Positions 27,431 through 37,709 are shown, counted from the first letter of the stretch. The stretch: 64,000 nucleotides of DNA from Bin87 sp965261925 (GCA_965261925.1 OZ253486.1:186001-250000); one strand, 5' to 3'. Numbers and translations are program-made. The notes: generated by a model not told the origin, from the sequence alone.

Positions 27431-29090
27431 TCAGGCTGGTAGGGGAACGGCGCGCACTCGGGCCAGGGCGTGAGTGAACTGGTTTTCCCAGGGCCAGCGC
27501 TGGGGAAGATGCCGAGTGCGGCGGCGCGCCGAGCGAGTGCGCCGTCCGGCGATGGAGAAGAACCGCCGTCGGAGGGTCTTGGTGGTCACCAGTTGCTCGC
27601 CCAGACCGATGCGCGCAGCCCAGTGGGCCAGGTTGTGGGCCATCACCTGGACCGCCAGCCAGGCCGTAGATTGCAAGGGGACTTGGCGGCGAAACGCCCT
27701 GAGGGGAGATGGTTCAGTCCCACGCCGTACTTGAGGTCGCGGATGGCGTTCTCGATCTCGGCGTGGCGGCGATGATCGGCCTCCAGTTCCAGAGTGCCTC
27801 CAGTTCCAGAGTGCCTCCGTCCCGGTCGGTGATGAAGCCGTGATAGCTGTAGTCGACCAAGAGGGCCAGTTGAGAACCGGGCGTGGGCTGCACTCTGCGG
27901 ACGATGCGCCGCACCGGCGCGGCGTCGGGCGCACTCTCGAAGGGGATGTAGGTAGTCTCGGCCACGTCGGCAGCGCCGTCCATCCAGTAGGGTATGGGCG
28001 TCCAGTCCGCCTCGGGTATGGCCTCGATGAGATTGCGCAGGGTCTGGTGTTGGCGGATGGTGATGGAGAAGCGGACGTCCATCTTCCGGCAGACGCCGAC
28101 GATGGCGTGGTGATAGAAGCCGCTATCGGCCCGCACCGTGAGTGGCCCACTGGCCCCAGCGTAGCGTACCCGTCCCACCGTCTCACGCAGGAAGTGGGCG
28201 GCGCCCCGAGCGGTGTTGGCGCGACCTTCCCTGAGCCGGGCCATCAGCACGTCGCCGGTGCCGGCGGCGACGGCCAGCAGCGGGTGATAGCCCCGCTGGC
28301 CGGTGTAGCCCCGCTGGCCGGTGATAGCCCCGCTGGCCGGTGTAGCCGTGGTGGCCGGTGTAGCCGTGGTGGCGGGCTCCCTCCTTGGCCGGACCGTAGG
28401 TCTCACAAATGGTGGAATCCAGGTCGATGGTCAACGGCCCGTGATTGTTCAAAGATCGGGGTCCCGCCCCAGCGGCCCAGGCCCGGGCCAGCAGTTCCCG
28501 GCTCACCCGATCCAGCTGGCGGGCGTGGCCCCAACGGAAGCTGCGCAGGAACGTGCCCAGGGTGGATGGCGCCTTGACCACGCAGCCCAGCACCCGCGCG
28601 GTCCTGCCAGCACGCAACCCGTCGGCATCGTCAATGCAGTCGTCCCCAGCCAGGGCGGAGGCCACCAGCGTCATGATCTGGTCGCCCGGGTTGGCTCCGC
28701 CTGGGGCACGGCCCAGGTCCAGGTGCCGATCAACCAGTTGGGGCAGGCCCAGATGCAGTGCCAAGGTGGACGGAAGGATCAGCCCAGCATTGCTGACCAG
28801 GCGGTGGTCGTCGAAGGCAGGGCAATCGCGTCTTATCGTGTTCGGCATAACAAGCGATGCAAAGTATTAGTATCACAGATGTCGGCCACGGTTTATTACC
28901 GTTTGAGCGCCGATGCCAGCCTCGATTACCGTCGAAATGGGCGGTCGCAAAGCTCACCACCTGCATTTTCGAGTAACGAGATACCTTTTCCTGTCAGCGC
29001 CAGCTGTTATTCCGCCAAACTCAATTTAGACGCGATTGCCCTGTCGTCGAAGGCGATCTGGATGCGGTCGGGGTCGTTACGTGGTAGCAT
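27431..29090 (-). pseudogene. IS1380-family transposase, disrupted by MITE and frameshifts
   Basis: The start (MLPRNDPDRIQIAFDDHR, from 29090) is separated from the rest by the MITE. The GYTG/HHGYTGQRGY region is tandemly expanded and out of frame. The same 17-bp duplication found in copy B (here 27780-27796 and 27797-27813) shifts the C-terminal third. Confidence 0.85.
28819..29042. mobile_element. 224-bp MITE with 15-bp perfect inverted repeats and 12-bp target duplication
   Basis: Inverted ends AGGGCAATCGCGTCT and AGACGCGATTGCCCT are perfect. The flanks GTCGTCGAAGGC (28807-28818 and 29043-29054) form a 12-bp direct repeat that is single-copy in the uninterrupted IS1380 sequence, proving insertion. 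There is no coding capacity, and the GC content is lower than in its host. Confidence 0.9.
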
Positions 29091-29285
29091 CCGTTTGGTG
29101 CTCCTTCTTTTGGGTCGGTTTGGTGTTTCACAAACCATTATCCCAGAAGCAACGGGGCACTTTCTTATCCCTTCAGCACACCGCCACAATCATCCCTTCG
29201 GTGGATTGGGGCTTAGGGTCTACCGGGGAGCCATATTTGCGCTGACCAATGTTTACCGAGCCGCTCCCAAAAGATTGTGTAGGCG

Positions 29286-29978
29286 TCAGCCGACGGGTAC
29301 TTTTACGCCTCCGAACCTGTTGACCCAGCGTTCAGCGTTCCTCAACGCTAGGTCAACGGGGCTATTTGGCTGCAGATTTACATACACGATGTGGGGTTTG
29401 ACAGGCACCGTCGGATGTTGGATCAGTACACTGCGTTTCTCTAATGACCCCATTCTGATACTCAGCATCCATATCGTGTAAATCAAAGACCCGTAGCAGA
29501 CAGCAGTAAAAACTCCCCCGACGATCAAGCTAAGCGCATAAGCTTTCGCGCCATAGATTCCCACCAGTAAATCAATGCTAAACATGATGGCTGTACACAG
29601 TAATGCCGTCAAGGCAATAGGAGCGACGTAGATACATACCGCTACGAACCAAAGAAAAGTTTTCTTGCTCCTCAGAACGGAACGTAGTTCTGAACTTGCG
29701 CCGAGAGACCTCAGCAGTTTTTTAGCGGGTGTGATGAGACTTTCAAGGGCGGTTTGCGCAGCTTTCAGGATACCGATTGACAGGCAGTAGCTGAGTAACC
29801 CACCGAAGAATACCGAGATAAACAAAGCCAGACCCGCCCCGGTAGCAAAATCTGGGGATTGATCCCGAACCAAGAGTTCCGCTAAACCCAGCCCCAAACC
29901 GGCAAGCCAGCCGTAGAGGACCAAAAACAACTTCACAGCGCTATTGCCCAGTAGGGCACCCACAATCTCGCGGAACAT
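29286..29978 (-). CDS. Membrane protein of unknown function, about 230 aa
   Basis: I place the start at 29978 (AAGGAG 10 nt upstream). There are about five hydrophobic segments (LFLVLYGWLAGLGLGLAELL, GLALFISVFFGGLLSYCLSI, FLWFVAVCIYVAPIALTALL, LSLIVGGVFTAVCYGSLIYT) with a Lys/Arg-rich loop between the second and third. The C-terminal 50 residues are soluble. The composition is clearly more AT-rich than its neighbours. It overlaps the stop of the upstream 96-aa membrane protein (TGATG), so the two are made together. No family is recognised. Confidence 0.6.
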   Translation of the reverse strand: MFREIVGALLGNSAVKLFLVLYGWLAGLGLGLAELLVRDQSPDFATGAGLALFISVFFGGLLSYCLSIGILKAAQTALESLITPAKKLLRSLGASSELRSVLRSKKTFLWFVAVCIYVAPIALTALLCTAIMFSIDLLVGIYGAKAYALSLIVGGVFTAVCYGSLIYTIWMLSIRMGSLEKRSVLIQHPTVPVKPHIVYVNLQPNSPVDLALRNAERWVNRFGGVKVPVG

Positions 29979-30268
29979 CACGGGCCGCTCCTTAGTCTTT
30001 GCACAAAATTTGCTGTGGACGCAAACGATTCGGCGATTACGACAACGGCTCCGTTCACAGTAACGATGAATGCTAGACTCACCAGCGTAATGTCGAGCAG
30101 GACTTCGACGATCCGGCGGGCTATGAAATCTTGGCCAGTGCCTAATTCTACCAAATAGCTGAGTGCTATATTGGCACCGATGAATAGAGACGCGACCACG
30201 AGCGAGCCTACCAAAATCACCACCGCTAGCAGCCATGACGAGAGGTAGCGGAGGATCTCTTGCTTCAT
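29978..30268 (-). CDS. Small membrane protein, partner of the 29286-29978 gene
   Basis: This 96-residue protein has two or three hydrophobic stretches (WLLAVVILVGSLVVASLFIGA, ITLVSLAFIVTVNGAVVVIA). The start codon at 30268 has only a weak ribosome site. Its stop codon shares one base with the next ATG. The pair sits alone between two IS1380 copies, like a recently acquired two-gene module. Function unknown. Confidence 0.55.
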   Translation of the reverse strand: MKQEILRYLSSWLLAVVILVGSLVVASLFIGANIALSYLVELGTGQDFIARRIVEVLLDITLVSLAFIVTVNGAVVVIAESFASTANFVQRLRSGP

Positions 30269-30367
30269 CTCTTACCGCCCCACGGTCGGTCGCAAAGATG
30301 ATCTGCGCCCCTCCTTTGAGGTCCTGCGCTTTTGCGCCTCCGAGACTTCCCGCAATGTACGCCTTGG

Positions 30368-32062
30368 CCCGAATCCACCGAACCCAGAGGTGGGGGGACT
30401 GGAAAGGGACATGACAGGGATGGAGACGCGATCGCCCGGGCGGATTTCGGCTGGATGGCGCCGGTAGTGGGCCGGTTGTCGGCGCAGAGAGCCGCGCATG
30501 GAGTGACCGAAGGCAGCAAGAAACTCTCGCTGGCCCAGGTGTGCGGCCCGAGTTGGAGAGACCTTGGATTGGCTGGTGAATGAGGGCGAGGGTGGTGGGC
30601 CGGTTGCCGGCGCCGCGGTCAGGAAGGGAGTGGCAAGGCGCGCAATCGGGCCAGGGCGTGAGTGAACTGGGTTTCCCAGGGCCAATGCTGGGGCAGATGC
30701 AAGGTCAGGCGGCGGGCCGAGCGAGTGAGGCGTCCGGGGAGGGAGAAGAAGCGCCTCCGGAGGGTCTTGGTGGTCACCAGTTGCTCGCCCAGGCCGATGC
30801 GCGCGGTCCAGCGTGCCAGGTTGTGGGCCATGACCTGGACGGCCAGCCAGGCGGCGTTGGCGGGGAAGCGGCCCGAGGGGAGGTGGTTGAGCCCGACGCC
30901 GTACTTGAGGTCGCGGATGGCGTTTTCGATCTCGGCGTGGCGGCGATGGTCGGCCTCCAGTTCCAGGGTGTCGCCGTCCCGGTCCGTGATAAAGGCGTGA
31001 TAGCTGTAGTCGGTCAAGAGGGCCAGTTGAGAGCAGGGTGTGGGCTTGACCCGGCGGACGATGAGGCGCACCGGCACGGCGTCGAGCTCACTGCCAAATG
31101 GGGTGTAGGTGGTCTCGGCCACGTCAGCGGCGCCGTCCATCCAGTAGGGGATCGGCGTCCAGTCCCCCTCGGGTATGGCCTCGATGAGATTGCGCAGGCT
31201 CTGGTGCTGCCGGACGGTGATGGAGAAGCGGACATTGGTCTCGCGGCAGACCGCGACGATGGCGTGGGTGTAGAAGCCGCTGTCGGCCCGCATCGTGAGT
31301 GGTCCGGTGGCCCCGCCGTAGCGCACTCGTCCCACCGTCTCCCGCAGGAAGTGGGCGGCGCCCCGAGCCGTATTGGCGCGGCCCGCGCGCTGTCGGTCCA
31401 TCAGCACGTCGCCGGTGTCCGCGGCGACGGCCAGCAGCGGGTGATAGCCCCGCTGGCCGGTGTAGCCGTGACGGCGCGCTCCCTCCTTGCCCAGTCCGTA
31501 GGTCTCGCAGATGGTGGAGTCCAGGTCGATGGTCAACGGCCCGTCGCCCGGTCCCGCGCCAGCGGCCCAGGCCCGCGCCAACAGCTCCCGGCTCACCCGA
31601 TCCAGTTGGCGGACATGGCCCCACCGGAAGCTGCGCAGAAAGGTCCTCAGCGTGGATGGCGCTTTGACCACGCAGCCGATGGCGCTGGCCGTCCCGCCAT
31701 TGCGCAACACGTCGGCGTCGGCGATGCAATCGCCGCCGGCCAAGGCCGATGCCACCAGCGTCAGCAGCTTGTCTCCCGGGTTGGCTCGACCCGGCGTTTC
31801 TCCCAGGTCATCGTGGTTGTCGACGAGTTCACTCAGACCCAGGTGGTGGGCCAAAGTGACCGGCAAAAGCAGTCCGGCGTTGGCCACCAGACGGTGGTCG
31901 TCGAAGGCGACGTGGATGGGTCAGGGTCGTTGCGTGCTAGCATCCGTTGGGTGCTCCTCGTTTCGGGTTGGTTTCTTGTCTCAAAAACCATTATCCCAGA
32001 AGCCGGGAGCACTGTCTCATCCCCTCAGCACGTAGCCAGACTCACCTCTTCGGCGGATTGGG
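30368..32062 (-). mobile_element. IS1380-family element (copy E), near-intact
   Basis: Ends CCCGAATCCACCGAACC (30368) and GCGGATTGGGG (ending 32062). The adjoining pentamers are CTTGG and CTTAT, so a clean target duplication is not visible; recombination or decay is possible. Length is 1,695 bp. Confidence 0.85.
30619..31943 (-). pseudogene. IS1380-family transposase, one-base deletion near start
   Basis: The usual start (MLARNDPD, 31943) is separated from the body by one missing base at about codon 9. From a GTG at 31887 the remaining 422 codons are intact, including the DDE segments TIDLDSTICETYG, MRADSGFYTH and ELEADHRRHAEIENAIRDLKYG. A shortened but active protein from that GTG is conceivable. 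Confidence 0.75.
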
Positions 32063-32299
32063 GCTTATAGAAGGCAGCGGACGATACAGTTTTTAAACGT
32101 CGGCCCCCTGATGATCGAGCAACCCACCCGGCACACTTTACCGCCGCCGATTACACGTACCCACGAAGAGCGACAGGCCAACCCAAAACGCTTCCTGACC
32201 GTCGAATGTTGTAGAGCCGGATAACCCACCCGGAGTACCTGTGGATACGACCCCTTGCGAGGCACCGCTGGGTCCGCGAAGCCGCCCGACGATTTACCC

Positions 32300-33193
32300 T
32301 TAGTGCGCAGCCACGCCCTGCACCTTGGTTTGCAGGCTGTAAACCGAATCTCCGGCGGTGATGAACATGGTATCCAGGTCCGCGCCGCCGAAAACGAGGT
32401 TACGGGGCACCTCGGGGACACGGATAACACCCTGTCGGTTGCCTTGGGGATCGATCACCCAAATCCCTCCGGAGCCGGTGCAATACACTCTCCCTTCGGT
32501 ATCCACTTTCATGCCGTCCGGTACTCCGGGCTCGGCTGAAGACATATCAGAGAATATCCGGTTGTTACTGAGCGTCCCGTCAGAGGCGACATCGAAGGCT
32601 CTAATGCGCCGGTGGGTGCACACTTCCCCCCGTTCCGCCTCCTGAACGCAGCGATCATCAAGACGGCTGATCGCAACGTAGAGAACCGTCTCGTCCGGGG
32701 ACAACGCGAGCCCGTTGGGGTATTCGCACTCGTCGGTAGCCACGCTCAACGTACCATCGGGCGCGATTCGAAAGACGCCGGCGAAACCCAGCTCCCGTTG
32801 TTCCTCCGGGATGCCGCGTTCCGGGTCGGTAAAATAGACGCTGCCATCGGTGCGGCAAACTATGTCGTTGGGTCGGTTGAGCCGGTGGCCCTGCCACCGG
32901 TCGGCCACCGTGGTTATCGAGCCATCGGCGTCCATCCGAGTGATTTGCCGGTTGGCCCCCTCGCACATCAGGAGCCGGCCCTGGCGGTCCAGAGTACAAC
33001 CGTTGCCTTCTCCGGTGTTGGTGCGAATCACGACGGCTTCGGCGCTACCGTCCCAGCGCATCAACATACTTTCCCGGTGACGCACGTAGGTCAGGTAGTC
33101 GCCGGGATGCCACAGCGGCCCCTCAGTCGGCCCTCCAGCGGCGATCAAGACGGGGGTGCTGGACTCAACTATCGCGGAAAGGTCTTCAGGCAT
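32300..33193 (-). CDS. SMP-30/gluconolactonase-family protein
   Basis: This 297-residue six-bladed propeller is of the SMP-30/gluconolaconase/LRE type. GGPTEGPLWHP (N-terminal metal Glu), LNRPNDIVCRTDGSVYFTDPE (metal Asn), YPNGLALSPDETVLYVA and VPDGMKVDTEGRVYCTG (catalytic Asp) are all present. It should hydrolyse a sugar or other lactone in a Ca2+- or Zn2+-dependent way. I chose the ATG at 33193 because AGGAG lies 10 nt before it and the fold starts there. It is near an FAD-dependent sugar/alcohol oxidase on the same strand that could supply a lactone (inference). Confidence 0.85.
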   Translation of the reverse strand: MPEDLSAIVESSTPVLIAAGGPTEGPLWHPGDYLTYVRHRESMLMRWDGSAEAVVIRTNTGEGNGCTLDRQGRLLMCEGANRQITRMDADGSITTVADRWQGHRLNRPNDIVCRTDGSVYFTDPERGIPEEQRELGFAGVFRIAPDGTLSVATDECEYPNGLALSPDETVLYVAISRLDDRCVQEAERGEVCTHRRIRAFDVASDGTLSNNRIFSDMSSAEPGVPDGMKVDTEGRVYCTGSGGIWVIDPQGNRQGVIRVPEVPRNLVFGGADLDTMFITAGDSVYSLQTKVQGVAAH

Positions 33194-33624
33194 GGCTAGC
33201 ACACTCCTAGGCACGAGTCGGAAACCGCTACTAATCGGCACGATTATATCAGTCAGGTCCTGAGGTAACCGGCTCAGCAATCGCAAAACACCACACTTTG
33301 TTGATATCCGGCCGAATTTGCAGCAACCATACAATACGCCTCGGCGGACAAGCCTAGCCGATGCGGGCCACGACGCCATTGAGTAGACACTCACTGCCCG
33401 AGCCAACCACGTCAATCGGGAGACCGACGATCACCGCCCCAGAGCGGGCGAACGGCACTGACACGAAATGCCACTAATCGTTCATGGGCTCGGCCTACGG
33501 TAAAATCAGACCCCGCGAAATTCCCTTGGTGCCGTCCGCCGCGGGAAGGGCATCATCAGGGCGATCGGGTTGGCGCGGCGCCAGCCCCGTCCGCGATACT
33601 CGAGCACCCGACCTTTCCGGAGGC
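33194..33624. other. Intergenic between SMP-30 and FAD oxidase genes
   Basis: No gene recognised. The promoter of the SMP-30 gene should lie here, but no site could be fixed. Confidence 0.4.
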
Positions 33625-35025
33625 CTAAATCCGCGGGCGGATGTTTTGGTTGTGGCTGAACAGGTTCGTAGGGTCGTATTGCTGCTTCAGGGCTGCCAGC
33701 CTCTGGAAGTTGTCTCCGAAGGCCGCCTGAATCGCCTCTTCCCCTTCTTCCGCCTCGGTGCCGACCTGGTTGATGTAGGCCCCCGAGGAGAAGGGCATCA
33801 ATGCTGAAGCAAAATCCCGGACCCACCGAATGTGGACCTCCGACTCTCCCGGGTCCAGGAAGACCGCGTTGGTGGCCCATTCGCACAGGGCTCCCCGGTG
33901 ACCGAAGGCGGACTCGTTGGCGGGCACACGCCGTGCGGCGTTACCCAGATACTGGAACAGGACGCTTGAGAGCGGCGAGGTAGCCCGCTCAAAAAAGTCG
34001 AGTGTGATGTCCAGCGCGTCGTCGCTGACTTGACTCATGAAATGGGACTTCAGGTAGTTCTGCCGTCCCTGAGGGGCCAGCGCAAGCGTCTGGGCCTCGA
34101 TGTAAGTCATGGGCCGGACGCCGTCGGATAATGGTGGTCCGAACTCCCGGAGCGGCCGGATCACCCGCTCCCCCTCTTCGATGGAGCCGTAGTAACAGAG
34201 CAAAATGCTACACGCTTTGCCTCCGCCCTCGGGGAGGGTCGTAAGGAAGGTGATGATGTTCATCTCGTCGGGCATATTGGCGGTAAACTCGGCGACCAAG
34301 GCGAAGAATTCCCTTACCTTGTCGAACGGGTAGACCAGGGAGCCTGCCAGTACAGTAGGGCCGACGGGATGCAGTCGGTACTCGAGAGAGGTAACGACGC
34401 CGAAGTTGCCGCCGCCGCCCCGGAGACCCCAGAACAGGTCGGGGTTCTCGTTGGCGCTGGCAGTGAGCGGCCGCCCGTCGGCGGTGACCACGTCGGCGGA
34501 AACCAGGTTGTCGCAACTGAGGCCGTAACTGCCGGACAACCATCCGATTCCGCCGCCCAGGGTAAGACCGGCGATGCCGGTGTCCAGGTCAGTCCCTCCC
34601 GGCGTGGCGAGTCCGAAGGCCTGGGTCTCGTGGTCGAACGCTCCCCACTTTGTCCCACCCTGGGCCCGGGCCGTTTTGGCCGCCGGATCGACGCGGACGC
34701 CCGTCATCCGGGAAAGGTCGATCATCAGACCGTCGTCGCAAACGCTGTTGCCCGGGAAATTATGGCCGCCGCCACGCACCGAAATCAGTAGGCCGTTCTC
34801 CCTGGCGAAGTTCACCGAGTTGATCACGTCGGCCGTTCCGCTGCAGCGGGCGATCAGAGCCGGCCGTTTGTCGATCATGGCGTTCCAGATCCGTCGCGCG
34901 CTGTCGTATCCCTCGTCGCCGGTGCGGAGGGTCACCCCGTGGAGGCTGCTCCTGAAGTCCTCGACTGCTGCCTCGCTGATGAAGGCGTAGTCGCCGGAAA
35001 GGGTCGCAAAATTCAGCTCCGTCAT
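33625..35025 (-). CDS. FAD-binding oxidoreductase, berberine-bridge-enzyme type
   Basis: This 466-residue protein combines a PCMH-type FAD domain (residues ~35-215) with a C-terminal BBE domain ending in FQRLAALKQQYDPTNLFSHNQNI. SVRGGGHNFPG contains H88, the usual 8-alpha-histidyl FAD ligand, and GGGIGWLSGSYGLSCDNL has the Cys that can make the second covalent bond in this family. There is no signal peptide, so it is probably cytoplasmic. It oxidises alcohols, sugars or similar substrates with O2. The start at 35025 gives the standard N-terminus. Confidence 0.88.
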   Translation of the reverse strand: MTELNFATLSGDYAFISEAAVEDFRSSLHGVTLRTGDEGYDSARRIWNAMIDKRPALIARCSGTADVINSVNFARENGLLISVRGGGHNFPGNSVCDDGLMIDLSRMTGVRVDPAAKTARAQGGTKWGAFDHETQAFGLATPGGTDLDTGIAGLTLGGGIGWLSGSYGLSCDNLVSADVVTADGRPLTASANENPDLFWGLRGGGGNFGVVTSLEYRLHPVGPTVLAGSLVYPFDKVREFFALVAEFTANMPDEMNIITFLTTLPEGGGKACSILLCYYGSIEEGERVIRPLREFGPPLSDGVRPMTYIEAQTLALAPQGRQNYLKSHFMSQVSDDALDITLDFFERATSPLSSVLFQYLGNAARRVPANESAFGHRGALCEWATNAVFLDPGESEVHIRWVRDFASALMPFSSGAYINQVGTEAEEGEEAIQAAFGDNFQRLAALKQQYDPTNLFSHNQNIRPRI

Positions 35026-35300
35026 ACATCTGCCCCAATGCCTGCTTGTCGACGCCCCTGGAGCCTCTCTGACCATGACGGCCACACGCTCCAAACGCAT
35101 CCGGAGGCCGGGCTTGTCCGCTTCGGCCGTCGCCGATTATATGTCCGACGCGGTATGGCCGCTACTGGAACGTCCCTGATGACCGCCCATCAGAGCGGAG
35201 GGCAGCCGCAGCCGCGGGCTCCAGCGGACGCCCGTCAGACCTCGTGCTATATTGCCCTACCGCGCCGTACCATTGGGCGCAGATTCAAGGGGGCCAGAAG

Positions 35301-36335
35301 ATGGTCGACAAGGAACAGGACTGGGAGTACGGCCTGCGCGTCGAGGGCCACGGATCCGAAGGTGAAAAGGGCGGGCCGGTTGTGATCGGCGAGAACGGCT
35401 TCCACTATCAGGTCTCGGGCGAGAACTGGGGCCAGCTCCCAGAAGGATGCGTCTACCGGGAGGGGACGGCCGTCGCGGTCGACTCGAAGGATCAGGTCTA
35501 CGTCTTCAACCGCGGGACCGTGCCGATGCTCGTTTTCGACACCGATGGGAACCTGCTGCGCACCTGGGGCGATGGCGTGTTCGCCAACCCCCACGGCGTA
35601 ACCATCGCACCGGACGACACCGTCTTCTGCGTGGACAACGGCGACAGCACAGTACGGCAGTTCACTCCCGACGGCGAGTTGCTGATGACCCTTGGGACTC
35701 CCCACAAGCCGAGCCCCAAGATGAGCGGCGAACCGTTCAGCGTTCCGGCTCACGTGGCTTTCGACAAGCGCACGGGAGAATTCTACGTGGCCGACGGCTA
35801 TTCCAACGCCAGGGTGCACAAGTACTCGCCCGACGGCCGGCTCCTCTTCTCGTGGGGCGAATCGGGCACCGGGGACGGCCAGTTCAACATCGTCCACAAC
35901 GTCGTAGTCGACAACGACGGCTGGGTGTACGTTGCCGACCGCGAGAATCATCGCATCCAGGTTTTCAGCTCCGAGGGGAGATACGAGACCCAGTGGGGCA
36001 ACCTCTCCCGCGCCGCCGCCATCTGCATCGACGACCGGTCGGGGGAAGAACTGATATATATCGGCGAGTACTTCTGCGGAATCGCCACCAACGACATCGG
36101 CACAGATCTCGGTCCCCGCGTAACGGTTATGAACACCAAGGGCAAAGTCCTGGCCAGGGTTGGGCGCGAAAGTTATGGTGACCAATCGGGCCGGTTCTAT
36201 TCCCCTCACGGAATAGCCGTGGACTCCAGGGGAGACCTGTATGTGGCGGAGGTGTCGTGGACCGACTATGGCCGGCACATGGACCCACCTCGCGAGCTTC
36301 GTTCGATGCAGAAACTGGTCAGGGTTCGCGATTAG
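35301..36335 (+). CDS. NHL-repeat beta-propeller protein
   Basis: This 344-residue protein consists of NHL repeats: GTAVAVDSKDQVYVFNRG, NPHGVTIAPDDTVFCVDNGD, VPAHVAFDKRTGEFYVADGYSNARVHKYSPDG, NIVHNVVVDNDGWVYVADRENHRIQVF and SPHGIAVDSRGDLYVAE. Similar proteins are peptidylamidoglycolate-lyase-like or act as binding propellers. The start at 35301 follows AAGGGGG. There is no signal peptide, so it is cytoplasmic. Possibly part of the same catabolic neighbourhood as the FAD oxidase and SMP-30 genes; the substrate is unknown. Confidence 0.8.
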   Translation: MVDKEQDWEYGLRVEGHGSEGEKGGPVVIGENGFHYQVSGENWGQLPEGCVYREGTAVAVDSKDQVYVFNRGTVPMLVFDTDGNLLRTWGDGVFANPHGVTIAPDDTVFCVDNGDSTVRQFTPDGELLMTLGTPHKPSPKMSGEPFSVPAHVAFDKRTGEFYVADGYSNARVHKYSPDGRLLFSWGESGTGDGQFNIVHNVVVDNDGWVYVADRENHRIQVFSSEGRYETQWGNLSRAAAICIDDRSGEELIYIGEYFCGIATNDIGTDLGPRVTVMNTKGKVLARVGRESYGDQSGRFYSPHGIAVDSRGDLYVAEVSWTDYGRHMDPPRELRSMQKLVRVRD

Positions 36336-36354
36336 CGGACGGCAACTGTCCGCC
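36335..36354 (+). terminator. Hairpin just after the NHL gene
   Basis: GCGGAC (36335-36340) pairs with GTCCGC (36348-36353) around a 7-nt loop, starting at the stop codon. There is no strong T tract. Confidence 0.4.
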
Positions 36355-36475
36355 AAACCGGACAAAATTAAAATCTTGCGCGCTGAGGTTCATGCTGGCC
36401 CCGCAACCGCCCATTCACATCCGAGGTCGGTTGGATTCGCCGTGAAACCAGTTGGGGCCCCGTTTGCTTCCAGGG

Positions 36476-36501
36476 GGATAGCGTTTGGGAGAGCGCTATC
36501 C
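36476..36501. terminator. Hairpin between convergent NHL and serine-hydrolase genes
   Basis: GGATAGCG and CGCTATCC form a perfect 8-bp stem with a 10-nt loop, placed about 55 bp after the stop of the minus-strand hydrolase gene. Confidence 0.45.
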
Positions 36502-36554
36502 GATGAGTTGTTTCCCCTACAAGCAAGCGAATACCCCCGAAGCAAATAGAGAAG

Positions 36555-37709
36555 CTACTCTGGTATACCCAGAGCCTTTCGCACTGCTCCGCCAATGGGT
36601 GTCAGCGGGCTCTCCTCGGGAGGGCCGTGAGGGACCATGCGGTTATGCTGGATAGCAACCGCCAGCCGATGCTGGGGGTCCACCCAGCCCAGACAACCGC
36701 CGGCCCCGTTGTGGCCGAAAGCCAGAGGGTTGCTGCCCATGGCGCCCATGCCTGGACTACCTGCGAAGTGGAAGCCTCCGATGGTTCCATGATGGGGTCT
36801 ACCGTGCACCGGGTCGTAATCGCTGGGGGGTCGGGGTATGTGGAAGGTCCGCACTCGCTCCTCAGAAAGAAGGCGCACGCCGTGCAGCTCACCACCATTG
36901 GCCAGCATGGCGTAGAACCGGGCCTGGCTCCGCGCATTCATGATTCCCTGGGCTCCGGGGATACAGGCTTGGCGCACATCTGAGCGGCCAAACACCTCCT
37001 GGGTAGTCCCCACCACCGGCGGAGAGGCCCGGAACCGCAGCGAGTCCGGAGGTATTCCCGGAGCGCCGGGAGGGACATCCGGTAGGTTGGTAAGTTTGGC
37101 CACCCGGGGTTCAACCTCGGGTGGAATTCCGGCCCAAAGGTCGGTGATGCCCAGGGGTTGGCAGATTTCTTCCTGGATGAACTGACCGAAGGGCCGGTGC
37201 ATTGGATCCGTACGACGCACGATCTCACCCACTACCCAGCCAAAGGTGTACGCCATGTAGCCGCTTCGGGTTCCAGGCTCAAAGAGAGGGTGCATCTCCG
37301 CGATCTGCCCGACCATCCAGTCCCAGTCGCACATCAATTCCGGAGTAACTCCCACGGGCATCAGGGGAACTCCAATACGGTGGGTCAACGCATCGAATAC
37401 CGTGCCTTTGTCCTTGCCGTACTTTCCGAATTCGGGCCAGTATTTAGCCACGGGTTGGTAGTAGTCCACCAGCCCGCGCTCCGCCTGAATGTGGAGCGCT
37501 GTCGCCGTCATGGCTTTGATATTGGAAAACACCGGGAACAGGGTGTCTCCATCGACCTCCTGGCCGGTGGTCTCGTCAGACAGGCCGCCCCACTGGTCGA
37601 TCACCAATTCGCTGTCCAGGTAAGCTGCAACCTGGACTCCGATTTCTCCGCGTTCGCCGATGGCGACGTCGATAGCGTCCTGTACGATGCTTTGCGAACT
37701 TTCCACCAT
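36555..37709 (-). CDS. Beta-lactamase-fold serine hydrolase (class C/EstB type)
   Basis: This 384-residue protein carries the S-x-x-K catalytic pair in VFSNIKAMTA (S62, K65), a YMAYTFGWVVGEI region in the position of the Tyr motif, and the C-terminal FGHNGAGGCLGWVDP (HxG-type third motif). It hydrolyses esters or amides; a true beta-lactamase is unlikely without a signal peptide. The start at 37709 follows GAGGTG. It belongs to the conserved catabolic block of this window, next to the NHL and amidohydrolase genes. Confidence 0.85.
   Translation of the reverse strand: MVESSQSIVQDAIDVAIGERGEIGVQVAAYLDSELVIDQWGGLSDETTGQEVDGDTLFPVFSNIKAMTATALHIQAERGLVDYYQPVAKYWPEFGKYGKDKGTVFDALTHRIGVPLMPVGVTPELMCDWDWMVGQIAEMHPLFEPGTRSGYMAYTFGWVVGEIVRRTDPMHRPFGQFIQEEICQPLGITDLWAGIPPEVEPRVAKLTNLPDVPPGAPGIPPDSLRFRASPPVVGTTQEVFGRSDVRQACIPGAQGIMNARSQARFYAMLANGGELHGVRLLSEERVRTFHIPRPPSDYDPVHGRPHHGTIGGFHFAGSPGMGAMGSNPLAFGHNGAGGCLGWVDPQHRLAVAIQHNRMVPHGPPEESPLTPIGGAVRKALGIPE

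Larger units (their letters stand above)
27160..29211 (-). mobile_element. IS1380-family element (copy D), defective, with an internal MITE
   Basis: Ends CCCGAATCCACCGAAGGGAT (27160) and CGGTGGATTGGGG (ending 29211) are flanked by CTTAG on both sides (27155-27159 and 29212-29216). Length is 2,052 bp because a 224-bp MITE sits at 28819-29042 and a short tandem expansion at ~28290-28375. Confidence 0.9.

Noticed and set aside
30580..32070. A 496-codon plus-strand frame and the similar antisense frame at 55872-57128
   Set aside because: Both are shadows of IS1380 transposase codons; the minus/plus transposase frames carry the DDE motifs.
35247..36365. 372-codon minus-strand frame
   Set aside because: Antisense of the NHL-repeat gene, whose repeats and ribosome site are convincing.
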